64,000 nucleotides of DNA, from NCBI RefSeq assembly GCF_030373265.1, contig NZ_JAUCZC010000012.1, positions 48,642 to 112,641 of the forward strand. The letters are read 5' to 3'. Source of the DNA: Blastomonas sp. (GTDB taxonomy: Bacteria; Pseudomonadota; Alphaproteobacteria; Sphingomonadales; Sphingomonadaceae). Within the stretch, counting starts at the first letter, position 1; every line of letters begins with the position of its first letter. The notes beneath the pieces were generated by a model. The model ran no database searches. It saw nothing but the letters and a program-made list of their open reading frames with translations, and was not told the DNA's origin. This document shows, piece by piece, positions 25,163 to 33,320 of this stretch. A program made the position numbers and the translations under genes.

Positions 25163-26374
25163 TCAGCTGCCGACGGCCTGCCCGGGGGCGTTGACGCCCA
25201 TGCTGGCGAGATAGCGCTTCACGTTGCGCGCGGCCTGGCGCAGGCGCTGCTCGTTCTCGACCATCGCGATCCGGACGAAGCCCTCGCCGTCCTCGCCATA
25301 GCCGACCCCGGGCGCGACCGCGACCTTGGCATGCTGCAGCAACTGCTTGGAAAACTCAAGGCTTCCCATGTGCTTGAGCGCGGGCGGCAGCGGCGCCCAA
25401 GCAAACATCGATGCACGCGGCGGGGGGATATCCCAGCCTGCGCGACCGAATGCCTCGACCATCACGTCGCGGCGCTTGTGATAGAGCTCGCGGTTCTTCT
25501 GGACGATATCCTGCGGTCCGTTGAGCGCGGCGCAGGCCGCCGCCTGGATCGGGGTGAATGCTCCATAATCGAGATAGCTCTTCACCCGGGTCAGCGCCGA
25601 GATCAGCGTCTTGTTGCCCACCGCAAAGCCCATCCGCCATCCGGCCATCGAATAGGTCTTGGACATCGAGGTGAATTCGACCGCGACATCCTTGGCGCCG
25701 GGCACCTGCAGGATCGATGGGGTCGGGCAGCCGTCGAAGTACAGCTCGCTATAGGCGAGGTCTGACAGCACCCAGACCTTGTTCTCCTTGGCCCACGCAA
25801 CCAGCCGCTCGTAGAACGCCAGATCGACGACTTCGGCGGTCGGGTTGGACGGATAGCCCACCACCAGCACCGAGGGGCGCGGAACGGTGAACGCCATCGC
25901 GCGGTCGAGCGAGCGCCAATAGTTCTCGTCGGGCGTGGTCGGCACCGATCGGATCGTGGCACCGGCGATGATGAACCCGAAGGTATGGATCGGATAGCTG
26001 GGGTTGGGCGCAAGCACGACATCGCCCGGCGCGGTGATCGCGTTGGCGAGGCTCGACAGCCCCTCCTTCGACCCCATCGTCACCACGACCTCGGTCTCGG
26101 GATCGAGCTCGACGTTGAAGCGGCGCGCGTAATAGTTCGCCTGCGCCTTGCGGAGGCCCGGAATGCCCTTGGACTGGCTGTAGCCATGCGCATCGGGCTT
26201 CATCGCCACTTCGCACAGCTTGTCGATCACGTGCTGTGGCGGCGGCAGGTCGGGATTGCCCATGCCCAGATCGATGATGTCCTCTCCGCCCGCTCGCGCC
26301 GCGGCCCGCATCGCATTGACTTCGGCAATGACATAAGGGGGCAGGCGTTTGATGCGGTAGAATTCTTCGGACAT
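25163..26374 (-). CDS. PLP-dependent aminotransferase, AlaC/LL-DAP-aminotransferase-like
   Basis: A class I/II aminotransferase of 403 residues. PLP-binding features are GSKEGLSSLANA, the NPSYPIHTFG loop, SNPTAEV and the Schiff-base lysine Lys239 in TSMSKTYSMAGWRMGF. The N-terminus MSEEFYRIKRLPPYVIAEVN is typical of the AlaC glutamate-pyruvate transaminases that also act in valine metabolism. The start at 26374 is chosen because the frame upstream is translated repeat DNA. Confidence 0.88.
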   Translation of the reverse strand: MSEEFYRIKRLPPYVIAEVNAMRAAARAGGEDIIDLGMGNPDLPPPQHVIDKLCEVAMKPDAHGYSQSKGIPGLRKAQANYYARRFNVELDPETEVVVTMGSKEGLSSLANAITAPGDVVLAPNPSYPIHTFGFIIAGATIRSVPTTPDENYWRSLDRAMAFTVPRPSVLVVGYPSNPTAEVVDLAFYERLVAWAKENKVWVLSDLAYSELYFDGCPTPSILQVPGAKDVAVEFTSMSKTYSMAGWRMGFAVGNKTLISALTRVKSYLDYGAFTPIQAAACAALNGPQDIVQKNRELYHKRRDVMVEAFGRAGWDIPPPRASMFAWAPLPPALKHMGSLEFSKQLLQHAKVAVAPGVGYGEDGEGFVRIAMVENEQRLRQAARNVKRYLASMGVNAPGQAVGS

Positions 26375-26459
26375 ATCAAATTCGCTTTTCAGTTCTCCGT
26401 GAATGGAGGCAGTTCTTTGACGTATGTGGGTGCGCGTGTCGAGCAAAAGCGGGACAGCT

Positions 26460-26597
26460 CTGATCCTCCCCGGCACGGGGAGGTGGATCGCCGCAGGCGA
26501 GACGGAGGGGAAGCGGCTGCACACCAGCGCTGCTCGTGATCGCTACCCCTCCACCATCCTGCGGATGGTCCCCCTCCCCTTGCAGGGGAGGATTTAG
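26460..26597. repeat. Inverted repeat upstream of phaC
   Basis: The 288-bp divergent spacer between the aminotransferase and phaC genes contains paired GC-rich arms: GATCCTCCCCGGCACGGGGA at about 26461 against CCCCTTGCAGGGGAGGATTT at about 26577. Smaller hairpins lie between them (CGCCGCAGGCG, CATCCTGCGGATGG). No PhaR-like motif was found close to the phaC start. Confidence 0.7.
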
Positions 26598-26662
26598 AAG
26601 GACTTATCTTTGCAACCCACCGCTGCTAGGACAGGCCAAAGAGAAAAAAGCGAGAGACGATC

Positions 26663-28480
26663 ATGCCAGGCGACACCGAAACCACCCCACCGGCCCTCCC
26701 CGCGCTGGAAGAGATGCAGCACTGGACCTGGGTGGTCGGCCGCGCGCAGCAGATGATGCTGGAGCACGCCGCGACCATGGCGCAGCAGACCCCGATCGAC
26801 ATGAGCGCCTTTACCGATCCGGCGGCGTTCCAGTCGCGGCTTCCCGCCTGGATGGGATCGATGCCGCAGGCGATGCTCGATGCGCAGGCCGATATGTGGC
26901 GCGATGGCATGACCTTGTGGCAGGGTTTCATCGGCGCGATGACGCCGCCGGCAATGCTCGCCGAAACCGAGGGCGGCCCGCCCAAGGCGCCGGGCAGCGT
27001 CCCCGAACTGCGCAGCGACCGCCGTTTCGCCGCGCGCCAGTGGCACGACAACCCGGTCTATGCGCTGATCCAGCAGAGCTATCTGATGGTGTCCGAACAG
27101 ATGTTGCGCATCGCCGACAGCATCGACGGGCTCGAGCCGCGGCAGAAGGAAAAGATGCGGTTCGCGCTGAAGGGCCTGATCGACGCATCGAGCCCCGCCA
27201 ACTTCGCGGCGACCAACCCGCTGGTGCTGGAGAAGATGGTCGAGAGCAAGGGCGAGAACCTGCTCAAGGGGCTCGAGCACATGCTGTCCGACATGCGCAA
27301 GGGCCAGCTCACCCACACCGATCCCGACGCGTTCGAGCTTGGTCGCAACATCGCGGTGACCCCGGGCAAGGTGGTCTACGAGACCGACCTGTTCCAGCTG
27401 ATCCAGTACACGCCGACCACCGACGAGGTGCTCGAGGTGCCGCTGGTGATCTTCCCGCCGTGGATCAACCGCTTCTACATCCTCGATCTCAACCCGCAGA
27501 AGAGCTTCGTGCGCTGGGCGACCGAGCAGGGCATCACCGTGTTCATGGTCTCCTGGAAATCCGCCGACGAGAGCATGGCCGAGATCGTCTGGGACGATTA
27601 CGTCAAGGCGCAGATCGAGGCGATCGACGTGGTGCGCGATGCGCTCTCGGTCCCCCATGTCCATACGATCGGCTATTGCGTCGCGGGCACCACGCTCGCC
27701 GCCACGCTGGCCTTGCTCGCCAAGCGCGGCGAGGCCGACCGGGTCAAGTCGGTGACCTTCTTCACCGCGCAGGTCGATTTTGAGAAAGCGGGCGACTTGA
27801 CCCTGTTCGTCGATGACGAGCAGCTCAAGCTGGTCGATCAGCTCGGATCCAAGGGCTTTCTCGACGGGCGCTATATGGCCGCGACCTTCAACCTGCTGCG
27901 CGGGCGCGACCTGATCTGGAACTATGTCATCAACAACTATCTGCTCGGCGAGGACTATCCGCCGTTCGACCTGCTGCACTGGAACGGCGACACCACCAAC
28001 CTGCCCGCCAAGTGGCACAAATCGTACCTCAAGGATCTCTACCGCGACAACCGGCTGGCGCAGCCCGGATCGATGGTCGTCGACGGCACACCGATCGACC
28101 TCAGGCTCATCGAGACCCCGGCCTATATCCAGGCGGGCAAGGAAGACCATATCGCCCCGCTCGAAAGCGTGTGGCGGCTGACTGATCACCTGTCGGGGCC
28201 CACCCGTTTCGTGCTGGCGGGCTCGGGCCATATCGCCGGCGTGGTCAACCCGCCCTCGATGCAGAAATACCAGTACTGGACCAACGAGGAACCGGTGAAT
28301 GGGCTCGAGCATTTCATCGCGGGCGCGACCGAGACCAAGGGCAGTTGGTGGCCGGACTGGGCCGCCTGGCTCAAGGCGCATGCCCCCGAAACGGTCAAGG
28401 CCAAGGGCGCGCGCGTGCCCGGCAAGGGCACGCTCAAAGCCATCGAGGATGCGCCGGGCCGGTACGTCAAAACCCGCTGA
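26663..28480 (+). CDS. phaC: Class I poly(R)-hydroxyalkanoate synthase
   Basis: A 605-residue PHA polymerase that joins (R)-3-hydroxyacyl-CoA units on the granule surface. The N-terminal PhaC domain includes RRFAARQWHDNPVYALIQQS and NPLVLEKMVESKG. The alpha/beta-hydrolase catalytic triad is Cys339 in the lipase-like box IGYCVAGTTLA, Asp495 in GKEDHIAPLES and His523 in GSGHIAGVVNPP. The conserved WNGDTTNLPAKWH region precedes the Asp. The box has Ala where many class I enzymes have the second Gly (GFCVGG). A phasin gene lies 175 bp downstream on the same strand with its own promoter. Confidence 0.96.
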   Translation: MPGDTETTPPALPALEEMQHWTWVVGRAQQMMLEHAATMAQQTPIDMSAFTDPAAFQSRLPAWMGSMPQAMLDAQADMWRDGMTLWQGFIGAMTPPAMLAETEGGPPKAPGSVPELRSDRRFAARQWHDNPVYALIQQSYLMVSEQMLRIADSIDGLEPRQKEKMRFALKGLIDASSPANFAATNPLVLEKMVESKGENLLKGLEHMLSDMRKGQLTHTDPDAFELGRNIAVTPGKVVYETDLFQLIQYTPTTDEVLEVPLVIFPPWINRFYILDLNPQKSFVRWATEQGITVFMVSWKSADESMAEIVWDDYVKAQIEAIDVVRDALSVPHVHTIGYCVAGTTLAATLALLAKRGEADRVKSVTFFTAQVDFEKAGDLTLFVDDEQLKLVDQLGSKGFLDGRYMAATFNLLRGRDLIWNYVINNYLLGEDYPPFDLLHWNGDTTNLPAKWHKSYLKDLYRDNRLAQPGSMVVDGTPIDLRLIETPAYIQAGKEDHIAPLESVWRLTDHLSGPTRFVLAGSGHIAGVVNPPSMQKYQYWTNEEPVNGLEHFIAGATETKGSWWPDWAAWLKAHAPETVKAKGARVPGKGTLKAIEDAPGRYVKTR

Positions 28481-28566
28481 TGCGGTTGCAACGGGCATCG
28501 CGTTGCGCTAACTGGCTGATACCACAAGCGCCCGCCACGGCGGGGCGAAAGCCTGCAGCATGACTT

Positions 28567-28582
28567 TTGTGCACTGCAACAT
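28567..28582 (+). promoter_or_regulatory. Candidate PhaR operator, upstream copy
   Basis: TTGTGCACTGCAACAT, seven bp upstream of the phasin -35 box. It is identical to the copy at 28614-28629 except at one base. TGC/GCA-rich sites of this kind are the known targets of PhaR in alphaproteobacteria. Confidence 0.6.
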
Positions 28583-28588
28583 TTTTCC

Positions 28589-28617
28589 TTGACGGAACCA
28601 CTTCGGATCACTATTGT
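28589..28617 (+). promoter_or_regulatory. Phasin promoter
   Basis: TTGACG (28589-28594), a 17-bp spacer and TATTGT (28612-28617) give a good sigma-70 promoter about 40 bp upstream of the phasin ATG. The -10 box overlaps the second PhaR-like operator. Confidence 0.6.
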
Positions 28618-28629
28618 GCACTGCAGCAT
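28614..28629 (+). promoter_or_regulatory. Candidate PhaR operator, downstream copy
   Basis: TTGTGCACTGCAGCAT, 47 bp after the first copy and overlapping the -10 box, so binding here should block transcription until PHA granules titrate the repressor away. No phaR gene is in the window. Confidence 0.6.
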
Positions 28630-28655
28630 AACGCAGCAGATGAGTGAAACCGACT

Positions 28656-29573
28656 ATGTCCGATCAGAGCAAAACGCCCCCCGCCAAGACAGCGGCACCG
28701 GCCAATGCCGCTGCTGCAAGCGCTGCTCCGGCAGCCAAGGTTGAAGCGCCCAAGGTTCAGGCCCCGCAGGCCGAACCGGTCAAGCCGGCAGACGCCGCCA
28801 AATCGATCGATACCGTGATCGCCAAGGCGCTGGCCCCTGCCGAAAAGCCTGACGCTGCAGCCAAGGCATCGGTGGCCGCGTCCGCGCTGGCGGCCAAGCC
28901 GCAGGCCGCGAAGGTCGAGGCCGTCAAGGCCAAGACCGCAAAGCCTGTTACCGCAAAGACCGTCCCATCAAAGCCGAACCTACCAAAGATGGCCAAGCCT
29001 GCCGCCAAGACGGCTGCGCCCAAGGCCACGAAAACCAAGTCCGCAGTGCTCAAGACTCCGGTTGCCGCCAAGGCCGCCGCTCCCGTGATGAAGAAGGAAA
29101 CCACCATGAACACCACCGAAACCATGACCGCCGAAGCCAAGAACACCGCCGCTGCCATGACCGATCGCGTCAAGGGCCTGATGGGCGACATGTCGACCCG
29201 CGCCAAGACCGCCTATGAAAAGGGCACCGAAATGGTCAGCCAGGCGACCGAATTCTCCAAGGGCAACGTTGAAGCCCTGGTCGAATCGGGCAAGATCGCT
29301 GCCAAGGGCGCGCAGGAAATGGGCCAGAGCTATGCCGAAGACACCAAGAAGGGCTTCGAAGAACTGACCGCCGCGCTCAAGGAAATGACCACCGTCAAGT
29401 CGCCGACCGAGTTCATCGAACTGCAGACCCGCCTGGTCAAGAAGAGCTTCGACACCGCCGTTGCCCAGACCTCGAAGAACAGCGAAATGTTCCTTAAGCT
29501 CGCCGGCGACGCGTTCCAGCCGATCTCGAACCGCGTCAGCGTTGCCGTCGACAGCTTCAAGAAGGCTGCCTGA
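28656..29573 (+). CDS. Phasin with long Ala/Lys/Pro-rich N-terminal tail
   Basis: A 305-residue PHA-granule-associated protein. Residues about 1-145 are a low-complexity Ala/Lys/Pro segment with repeated AAKPxAAK-type runs, similar in composition to histone-H1-like or PhaF tails. Residues about 150-305 are an amphipathic helical phasin_2 domain (TMTAEAKNTAAAMTDRVKGL, FEELTAALKEMTTVKSPTEF, ELQTRLVKKSFDTAVAQTSK). Typical alphaproteobacterial phasins are about 110-160 residues and lack such a tail. The ATG at 28656 is preferred over the GTG four codons earlier. Confidence 0.87.
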   Translation: MSDQSKTPPAKTAAPANAAAASAAPAAKVEAPKVQAPQAEPVKPADAAKSIDTVIAKALAPAEKPDAAAKASVAASALAAKPQAAKVEAVKAKTAKPVTAKTVPSKPNLPKMAKPAAKTAAPKATKTKSAVLKTPVAAKAAAPVMKKETTMNTTETMTAEAKNTAAAMTDRVKGLMGDMSTRAKTAYEKGTEMVSQATEFSKGNVEALVESGKIAAKGAQEMGQSYAEDTKKGFEELTAALKEMTTVKSPTEFIELQTRLVKKSFDTAVAQTSKNSEMFLKLAGDAFQPISNRVSVAVDSFKKAA

Positions 29574-29616
29574 CCCAAAAGCTTCCCACCGCCTTCAACG
29601 GCGGTCGGGAAACCAC

Positions 29617-29652
29617 AAAAAAGCCGCTCCGGGCAACCGGGGCGGCTTTTTT
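29617..29652 (+). terminator. Rho-independent terminator after the phasin gene
   Basis: A-tract, GCCGCTCCGG, a GCAA loop, CCGGGGCGGC and six T residues form a strong symmetrical hairpin that could work in both directions. A second small hairpin (ACCGCC-loop-GGCGGT, 29588-29605) precedes it. Confidence 0.9.
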
Positions 29653-29908
29653 GTTGGTTCGTCTGCAAGGTGTCGTGAAACTGCCGTCCGCAAACTGCCA
29701 GGATCGGTAAAATGTAGCGGCGAGGTCTGGTACAAACCGCCAATCCGGCAGAGCTTACCGGATCGACCGCCTCCGCCAAAATCGGAGATATCGTCAGTGG
29801 CGCACCTCGACAGTTCGTAAACGTCTGAAAACGGATCGATCTTGACCAGAAGTCACAACGGGTAGAGTATTTCAATCCATGGGATAGGCGGCAGATAGTG
29901 GGGCAGGC
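29653..29908. other. Noncoding left edge of the accessory island
   Basis: No gene with plausible coding character was found. Base composition drops visibly compared with the genes to the left. A weak sigma-70-like TTGACC (29842-29847) with a poor -10 lies ahead of the TIKI/TraB-like gene. No integrase gene, tRNA or obvious direct repeat marks the junction. Confidence 0.5.
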
Positions 29909-31000
29909 ATGATTGGCAGTAATCACCCTTGGCGAATCCGGGCTGGTGCGATCTTCTGGTTCCTCGCACTCTGTGGCTTTCTGCTGGCACTACCAATGCT
30001 CTTGCAAGCGTGGCAGTGGTTGTTTCCGATCACGTTACTGATTGCATGCTTACTCGCCCTCCCGGTAGCGTGGATCTTGGCGCGGTACGTTTGGGGTGGA
30101 ACTTTCCTTTCCGCATGGATCAAATCCTCATTCGCAATGACCTTTGTCCTGGCGATGCTGCTTGCAGCTCCGATCTACTTTTTTGCGTTTTTCGCCGAGA
30201 CCAGACCTGCGTTGGTCCCACAGGTGACGTTGACAAACGGCACCAAGCGCGTGGTCTTTCAGGGCATGCAGCACGTCGGGTCGGATGCTTTTTATAAGGG
30301 TGTCGTGTTCGATCTCGAAGATGCGCTTTCGCGCGGTTATGTGGCTTACTACGAAGGGGTGCAGCCCTCGACACCCGAGGCCGATCAATGGTTCGATCAG
30401 CTCGTGACGGGCGGCAAGGATCTCACCTCATCCTATCGTGATCTGAGCAGAGTGTGCGGGCTACGGTTTCAAAGCGACTATCTTGCCGTCGTGGAGCGCG
30501 ATCGCGTGGCAAACCCAGAGCGTCACGTTGTAGCGGACGTTACCACTGCTGAACTCAAGGCAGAATTCGATCGGCTTGCCGCGCGCAATCCGGCGTTTGC
30601 CGCCGCCACGAAGCGAAAGGCGGAAACGCCTGATACCGACGGCTTCGAAACTGTTGTGCAGTATCTTTCAAACGGCACTCAGGCCCAGCGGGACATGGCC
30701 GGGGTTGTTTGCCGCGGCTTCATGACCATGTCGATGACGGCAAGCGCTGACCCGGCAAAACGCGATACCTTGGATCCACTTATCCTCGACTATAGAAACA
30801 GGGTGCTTGCTGGACGTCTTGCCGCTGAATCACGCAATCTGATCTATGTCACCTATGGCGCAAAGCATCTGGCTGGACTGTTCGCGCTCTTGAGACAATC
30901 AGACCCAAACTGGCGCGTTGCATCGGTGAAATGGATCAAAACAATCGACAGCCCGCAAAGCTATTCGGCAAGCTTGCCCGGCATGCCAGCCCCAGATTGA
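29909..31000 (+). CDS. TraB/TIKI-superfamily membrane protein
   Basis: A 363-residue protein with three hydrophobic helices at about residues 14-34, 38-58 and 72-95, followed by a soluble domain. That domain carries two GxxH motifs, GMQH (about 119-122) and GAKH (about 330), plus a conserved-looking Glu in VAYYEGV. This paired GxxH pattern is the signature of the TIKI/TraB/GumN metalloprotease-like superfamily; no other family feature contradicts it. The assignment is by motif memory only. Codon use and GC look lower than in the flanking genes, consistent with an acquired segment. The convergent L,D-transpeptidase gene ends 7 bp away. Confidence 0.65.
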   Translation: MIGSNHPWRIRAGAIFWFLALCGFLLALPMLLQAWQWLFPITLLIACLLALPVAWILARYVWGGTFLSAWIKSSFAMTFVLAMLLAAPIYFFAFFAETRPALVPQVTLTNGTKRVVFQGMQHVGSDAFYKGVVFDLEDALSRGYVAYYEGVQPSTPEADQWFDQLVTGGKDLTSSYRDLSRVCGLRFQSDYLAVVERDRVANPERHVVADVTTAELKAEFDRLAARNPAFAAATKRKAETPDTDGFETVVQYLSNGTQAQRDMAGVVCRGFMTMSMTASADPAKRDTLDPLILDYRNRVLAGRLAAESRNLIYVTYGAKHLAGLFALLRQSDPNWRVASVKWIKTIDSPQSYSASLPGMPAPD

Positions 31001-31007
31001 CGATGGC

Positions 31008-32024
31008 TCACATACCGGGAGCGATTGCATCCATGACAGTGATAGGCTCTCCGGGACTCGTCCCGACAGCTGATTGCGTGATCAAGATCGTTGTACCGGG
31101 AACAAACAACCCTTTTACATTCTCGTAAAAGGGTTGTGGAAGCTGCAGTCGGTTGATGACTGATTCATCCAGGACCTTGCCCTCTTCCTCTTCATGACCG
31201 GGAAGCCCGAGATAAGACCATTGTAGCGTTCCGCTTGCGCTACGAAGTAAGGTAATCACATGTGAGCCGGAATCCCGGTCATCAATCTTCGCAATGCTGC
31301 GACCGATCTCGACGCCGCTGCGCATGACGACGACCCTTTGATCCGACTTTGATACGACGATAGTCAGTGGTCCGGTTGTCGATCGCTGTGGCTCCCAAAC
31401 ATAACCGGCAGTCCCCAGTGTCTCCGTTTCGACCGGACGACCTTTGGCATCAAACGGAGAAAGCAAACTGAAATCCGATGTTCGGACATGGTGTAGAGCA
31501 TCACCCTGTATAACGACCGTCACACCAAGCGAGGTGATCTCGAAAAGCGCGCGGGAAAATTCGAATGGCAGATGGATGCACCCGTGACTTTCGGGGTACC
31601 CCGGCAAACCCCCGGCATGCAGTGCTACCCCATCCCAAGTTAATCGCTGCTGGTAAGGCATCGGCGCATTGTTATATGTGCTCGACCGGTGCTTGGCGTC
31701 TTTCTGAAGGATCGTGAACACGCCGGTCGGTGTCTCGTGACCAGGCTTGCCGGACGATATGGTGGTCACTCCTATCCGCACACCGTTGCGGTAAACCGTC
31801 GCGATCTGCCGCGAGAGATCAACGTATACCAGGACTGGGCCAGACGGCGACGCGGCCGGGGCCCACACCCATTGACCAGGCTTGAGACTGTCTGCCCTAC
31901 GCGCCAGTTCCGTTTGTGAACTTTCGCGAGATCCTTGCGCTTCGGCTGGCGAAGCGAGAAATGATGCCAGTATGATAGCGTAAAGGGAAATACGCACGAG
32001 CACTTCCTTTCGATTGGTCGTCAT
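31008..32024 (-). CDS. Exported L,D-transpeptidase (YkuD domain)
   Basis: A 338-residue protein with a signal peptide (ISLYAIILASFLASPAEA) and a YkuD catalytic domain at about residues 60-180. The catalytic segment is HAGGLPGYPESHGCIHLP, with His, the SHGC cysteine and the following residues in order. It should form 3-3 peptidoglycan cross-links or attach proteins to peptidoglycan. The C-terminal half (about 185-338) is a second domain starting YVWEPQRSTTGPLTIVVSKS that reads like a degenerate, cysteine-less repeat of the YkuD N-terminal strands. The gene belongs to the lower-GC island. Confidence 0.85.
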   Translation of the reverse strand: MTTNRKEVLVRISLYAIILASFLASPAEAQGSRESSQTELARRADSLKPGQWVWAPAASPSGPVLVYVDLSRQIATVYRNGVRIGVTTISSGKPGHETPTGVFTILQKDAKHRSSTYNNAPMPYQQRLTWDGVALHAGGLPGYPESHGCIHLPFEFSRALFEITSLGVTVVIQGDALHHVRTSDFSLLSPFDAKGRPVETETLGTAGYVWEPQRSTTGPLTIVVSKSDQRVVVMRSGVEIGRSIAKIDDRDSGSHVITLLRSASGTLQWSYLGLPGHEEEEGKVLDESVINRLQLPQPFYENVKGLFVPGTTILITQSAVGTSPGEPITVMDAIAPGM

Positions 32025-32084
32025 CGGGAGCCGGGAGCGACCGGGTCTGGGTCGAGATCGGTAACTCGCAATCAGAACTAACGA

Positions 32085-32297
32085 AAACCACGCCCCAGTC
32101 GGGTTGCCAGCCGAAGTCGAACATCTTCGTGATCACATACCACGCAGCCGTCACCCCCAGCCCTAGCGCGACCACCTCCAGCAGCGCCGCGAGCAGCCCG
32201 TATTCGATCGCCTGCGCCGACAGGATCTGCCGCCGCATCGCGCCCAGGATCTTGGATCACGCTGTCGTAGATCCGCGCCTGGCGCGATGCGCCGGTC
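32085..32297 (-). pseudogene. Shard of an FtsX-like ABC permease gene
   Basis: About 213 bp aligns with positions of roughly 34160-34372 inside the intact permease gene. In pieces it reads ASRQARIYDSVI, then after a frameshift QILSAQAIEYGLLAALL, LGVTAAWYVI and PDWGVV. A 2-bp loss (CTTGGATC against CTTGAGGATC) breaks the frame near 32253. The two copies differ at many positions, so it is not a recent duplication. Both ends of the parent gene are missing. It sits in the gap between the L,D-transpeptidase and the secreted-protein gene. Confidence 0.82.
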
Positions 32298-32318
32298 AGC
32301 TCAGCGTGCACCGACGTG

Positions 32319-33107
32319 TCAGAACCGGCGTTGCTGATTGTCGACGGTGTCACATTCACCACGGAATGCGTAATCGCCGGTGCCCCTGATGGAGATCCGG
32401 CCGCTGCGCCGGTCGATCGTCATCCGCGGCTTGTTCAATCCGTTCAGTCGGTATTCTGCGGTGATGGTGTCACGACTTCTGGAGACCTTGCCGAGCTCCC
32501 ACCAGCCGTGTTCCCCACGCGAATGAATCGGAGGAATGAGCTTGTTGGGCAGCCGAATGCGTCCGCCCCCCTCCCAAAGCTGCACGGTGACCGACGCATC
32601 GAAGTCCTGCGGGGTCAATTCGGTCCGGTTTCCGTAGATATAGCGCCCCTTGTTATAGTCCCAAGTATATCCGTAACGCGTGGCAAAGGCAGGACGCTGA
32701 CCCTCGCCGAAACACACCAGTGCCGTATCGAACCACTGCCCATCGGCGGGTGTCGAAGGCACGGGCATCGGCATGGGGCCCCCACCCGGGGCTGGCATTG
32801 GCAAAGTCGTTGCCGATCCGCCCTCACGTCTGCAATCAGGCGCGGGAGATGTCGTGATGGATGCGTAACGGCCGTTCACCGTCGCAACGGTGACGCAGGT
32901 TTGCATGTTCGGATTCCACCAGAACGTCCACACCCGGTCGTCTCCTCGCTCGGTGCGGACGTTTGTGTACCCACGCGACATCATCTGGGCTTCGCCGCTT
33001 GAGCCCCTGGCCCCGACAAGATCGGATAGTTCGGGAGGTGTTTGCGCAACTGCTGTAAACGTGGACCCAAGGGCAATACCGGTAATAGCGATGGCAATAC
33101 GCTTCAT
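32319..33107 (-). CDS. Secreted protein of unknown function
   Basis: A 262-residue protein with a signal peptide (MKRIAIAITGIALGSTFTAVA, cleavage before QTPPE). Residues about 25-95 contain RGYTNVRTERGDDRVWTFWW and CVTVATVNGRYASI, resembling small periplasmic domains found in sphingomonad exported proteins. A Pro/Gly/Met-rich linker (about 98-118) joins it to a C-terminal domain with paired cysteines and RISIRGTGDYAFRGECD at the end. I do not recognise the family. The two-domain layout with a proline hinge is clear. Confidence 0.7.
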   Translation of the reverse strand: MKRIAIAITGIALGSTFTAVAQTPPELSDLVGARGSSGEAQMMSRGYTNVRTERGDDRVWTFWWNPNMQTCVTVATVNGRYASITTSPAPDCRREGGSATTLPMPAPGGGPMPMPVPSTPADGQWFDTALVCFGEGQRPAFATRYGYTWDYNKGRYIYGNRTELTPQDFDASVTVQLWEGGGRIRLPNKLIPPIHSRGEHGWWELGKVSRSRDTITAEYRLNGLNKPRMTIDRRSGRISIRGTGDYAFRGECDTVDNQQRRF

Positions 33108-33320
33108 ACATTCGCCTCCTGCGAGCCGCAGTCAGCGGCCCGAATCTGACAAGGTTACCCCCCTTCTATAAAGGGACCATAATTCCTACCGATCAGCAAT
33201 ACTTGAGCGCTCTTAAACCATGAATCGGCGCAAGCAACATCGCGCCACATTCACTCATGTTAACTGTACGGCGCCGACAAGCAGTCGCAACCGTCATGGC
33301 GCGCCAGTGCTCTGGGCTAC

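Noticed and set aside
26594..28498. 634-codon minus-strand frame opposite phaC
   Set aside because: phaC on the other strand has all catalytic motifs; the antisense product is low-complexity and unlike any protein.
29330..29926. 198-codon minus-strand frame over the phasin 3' end and terminator
   Set aside because: It runs through the rho-independent terminator and opposite the phasin domain, with no domain features.
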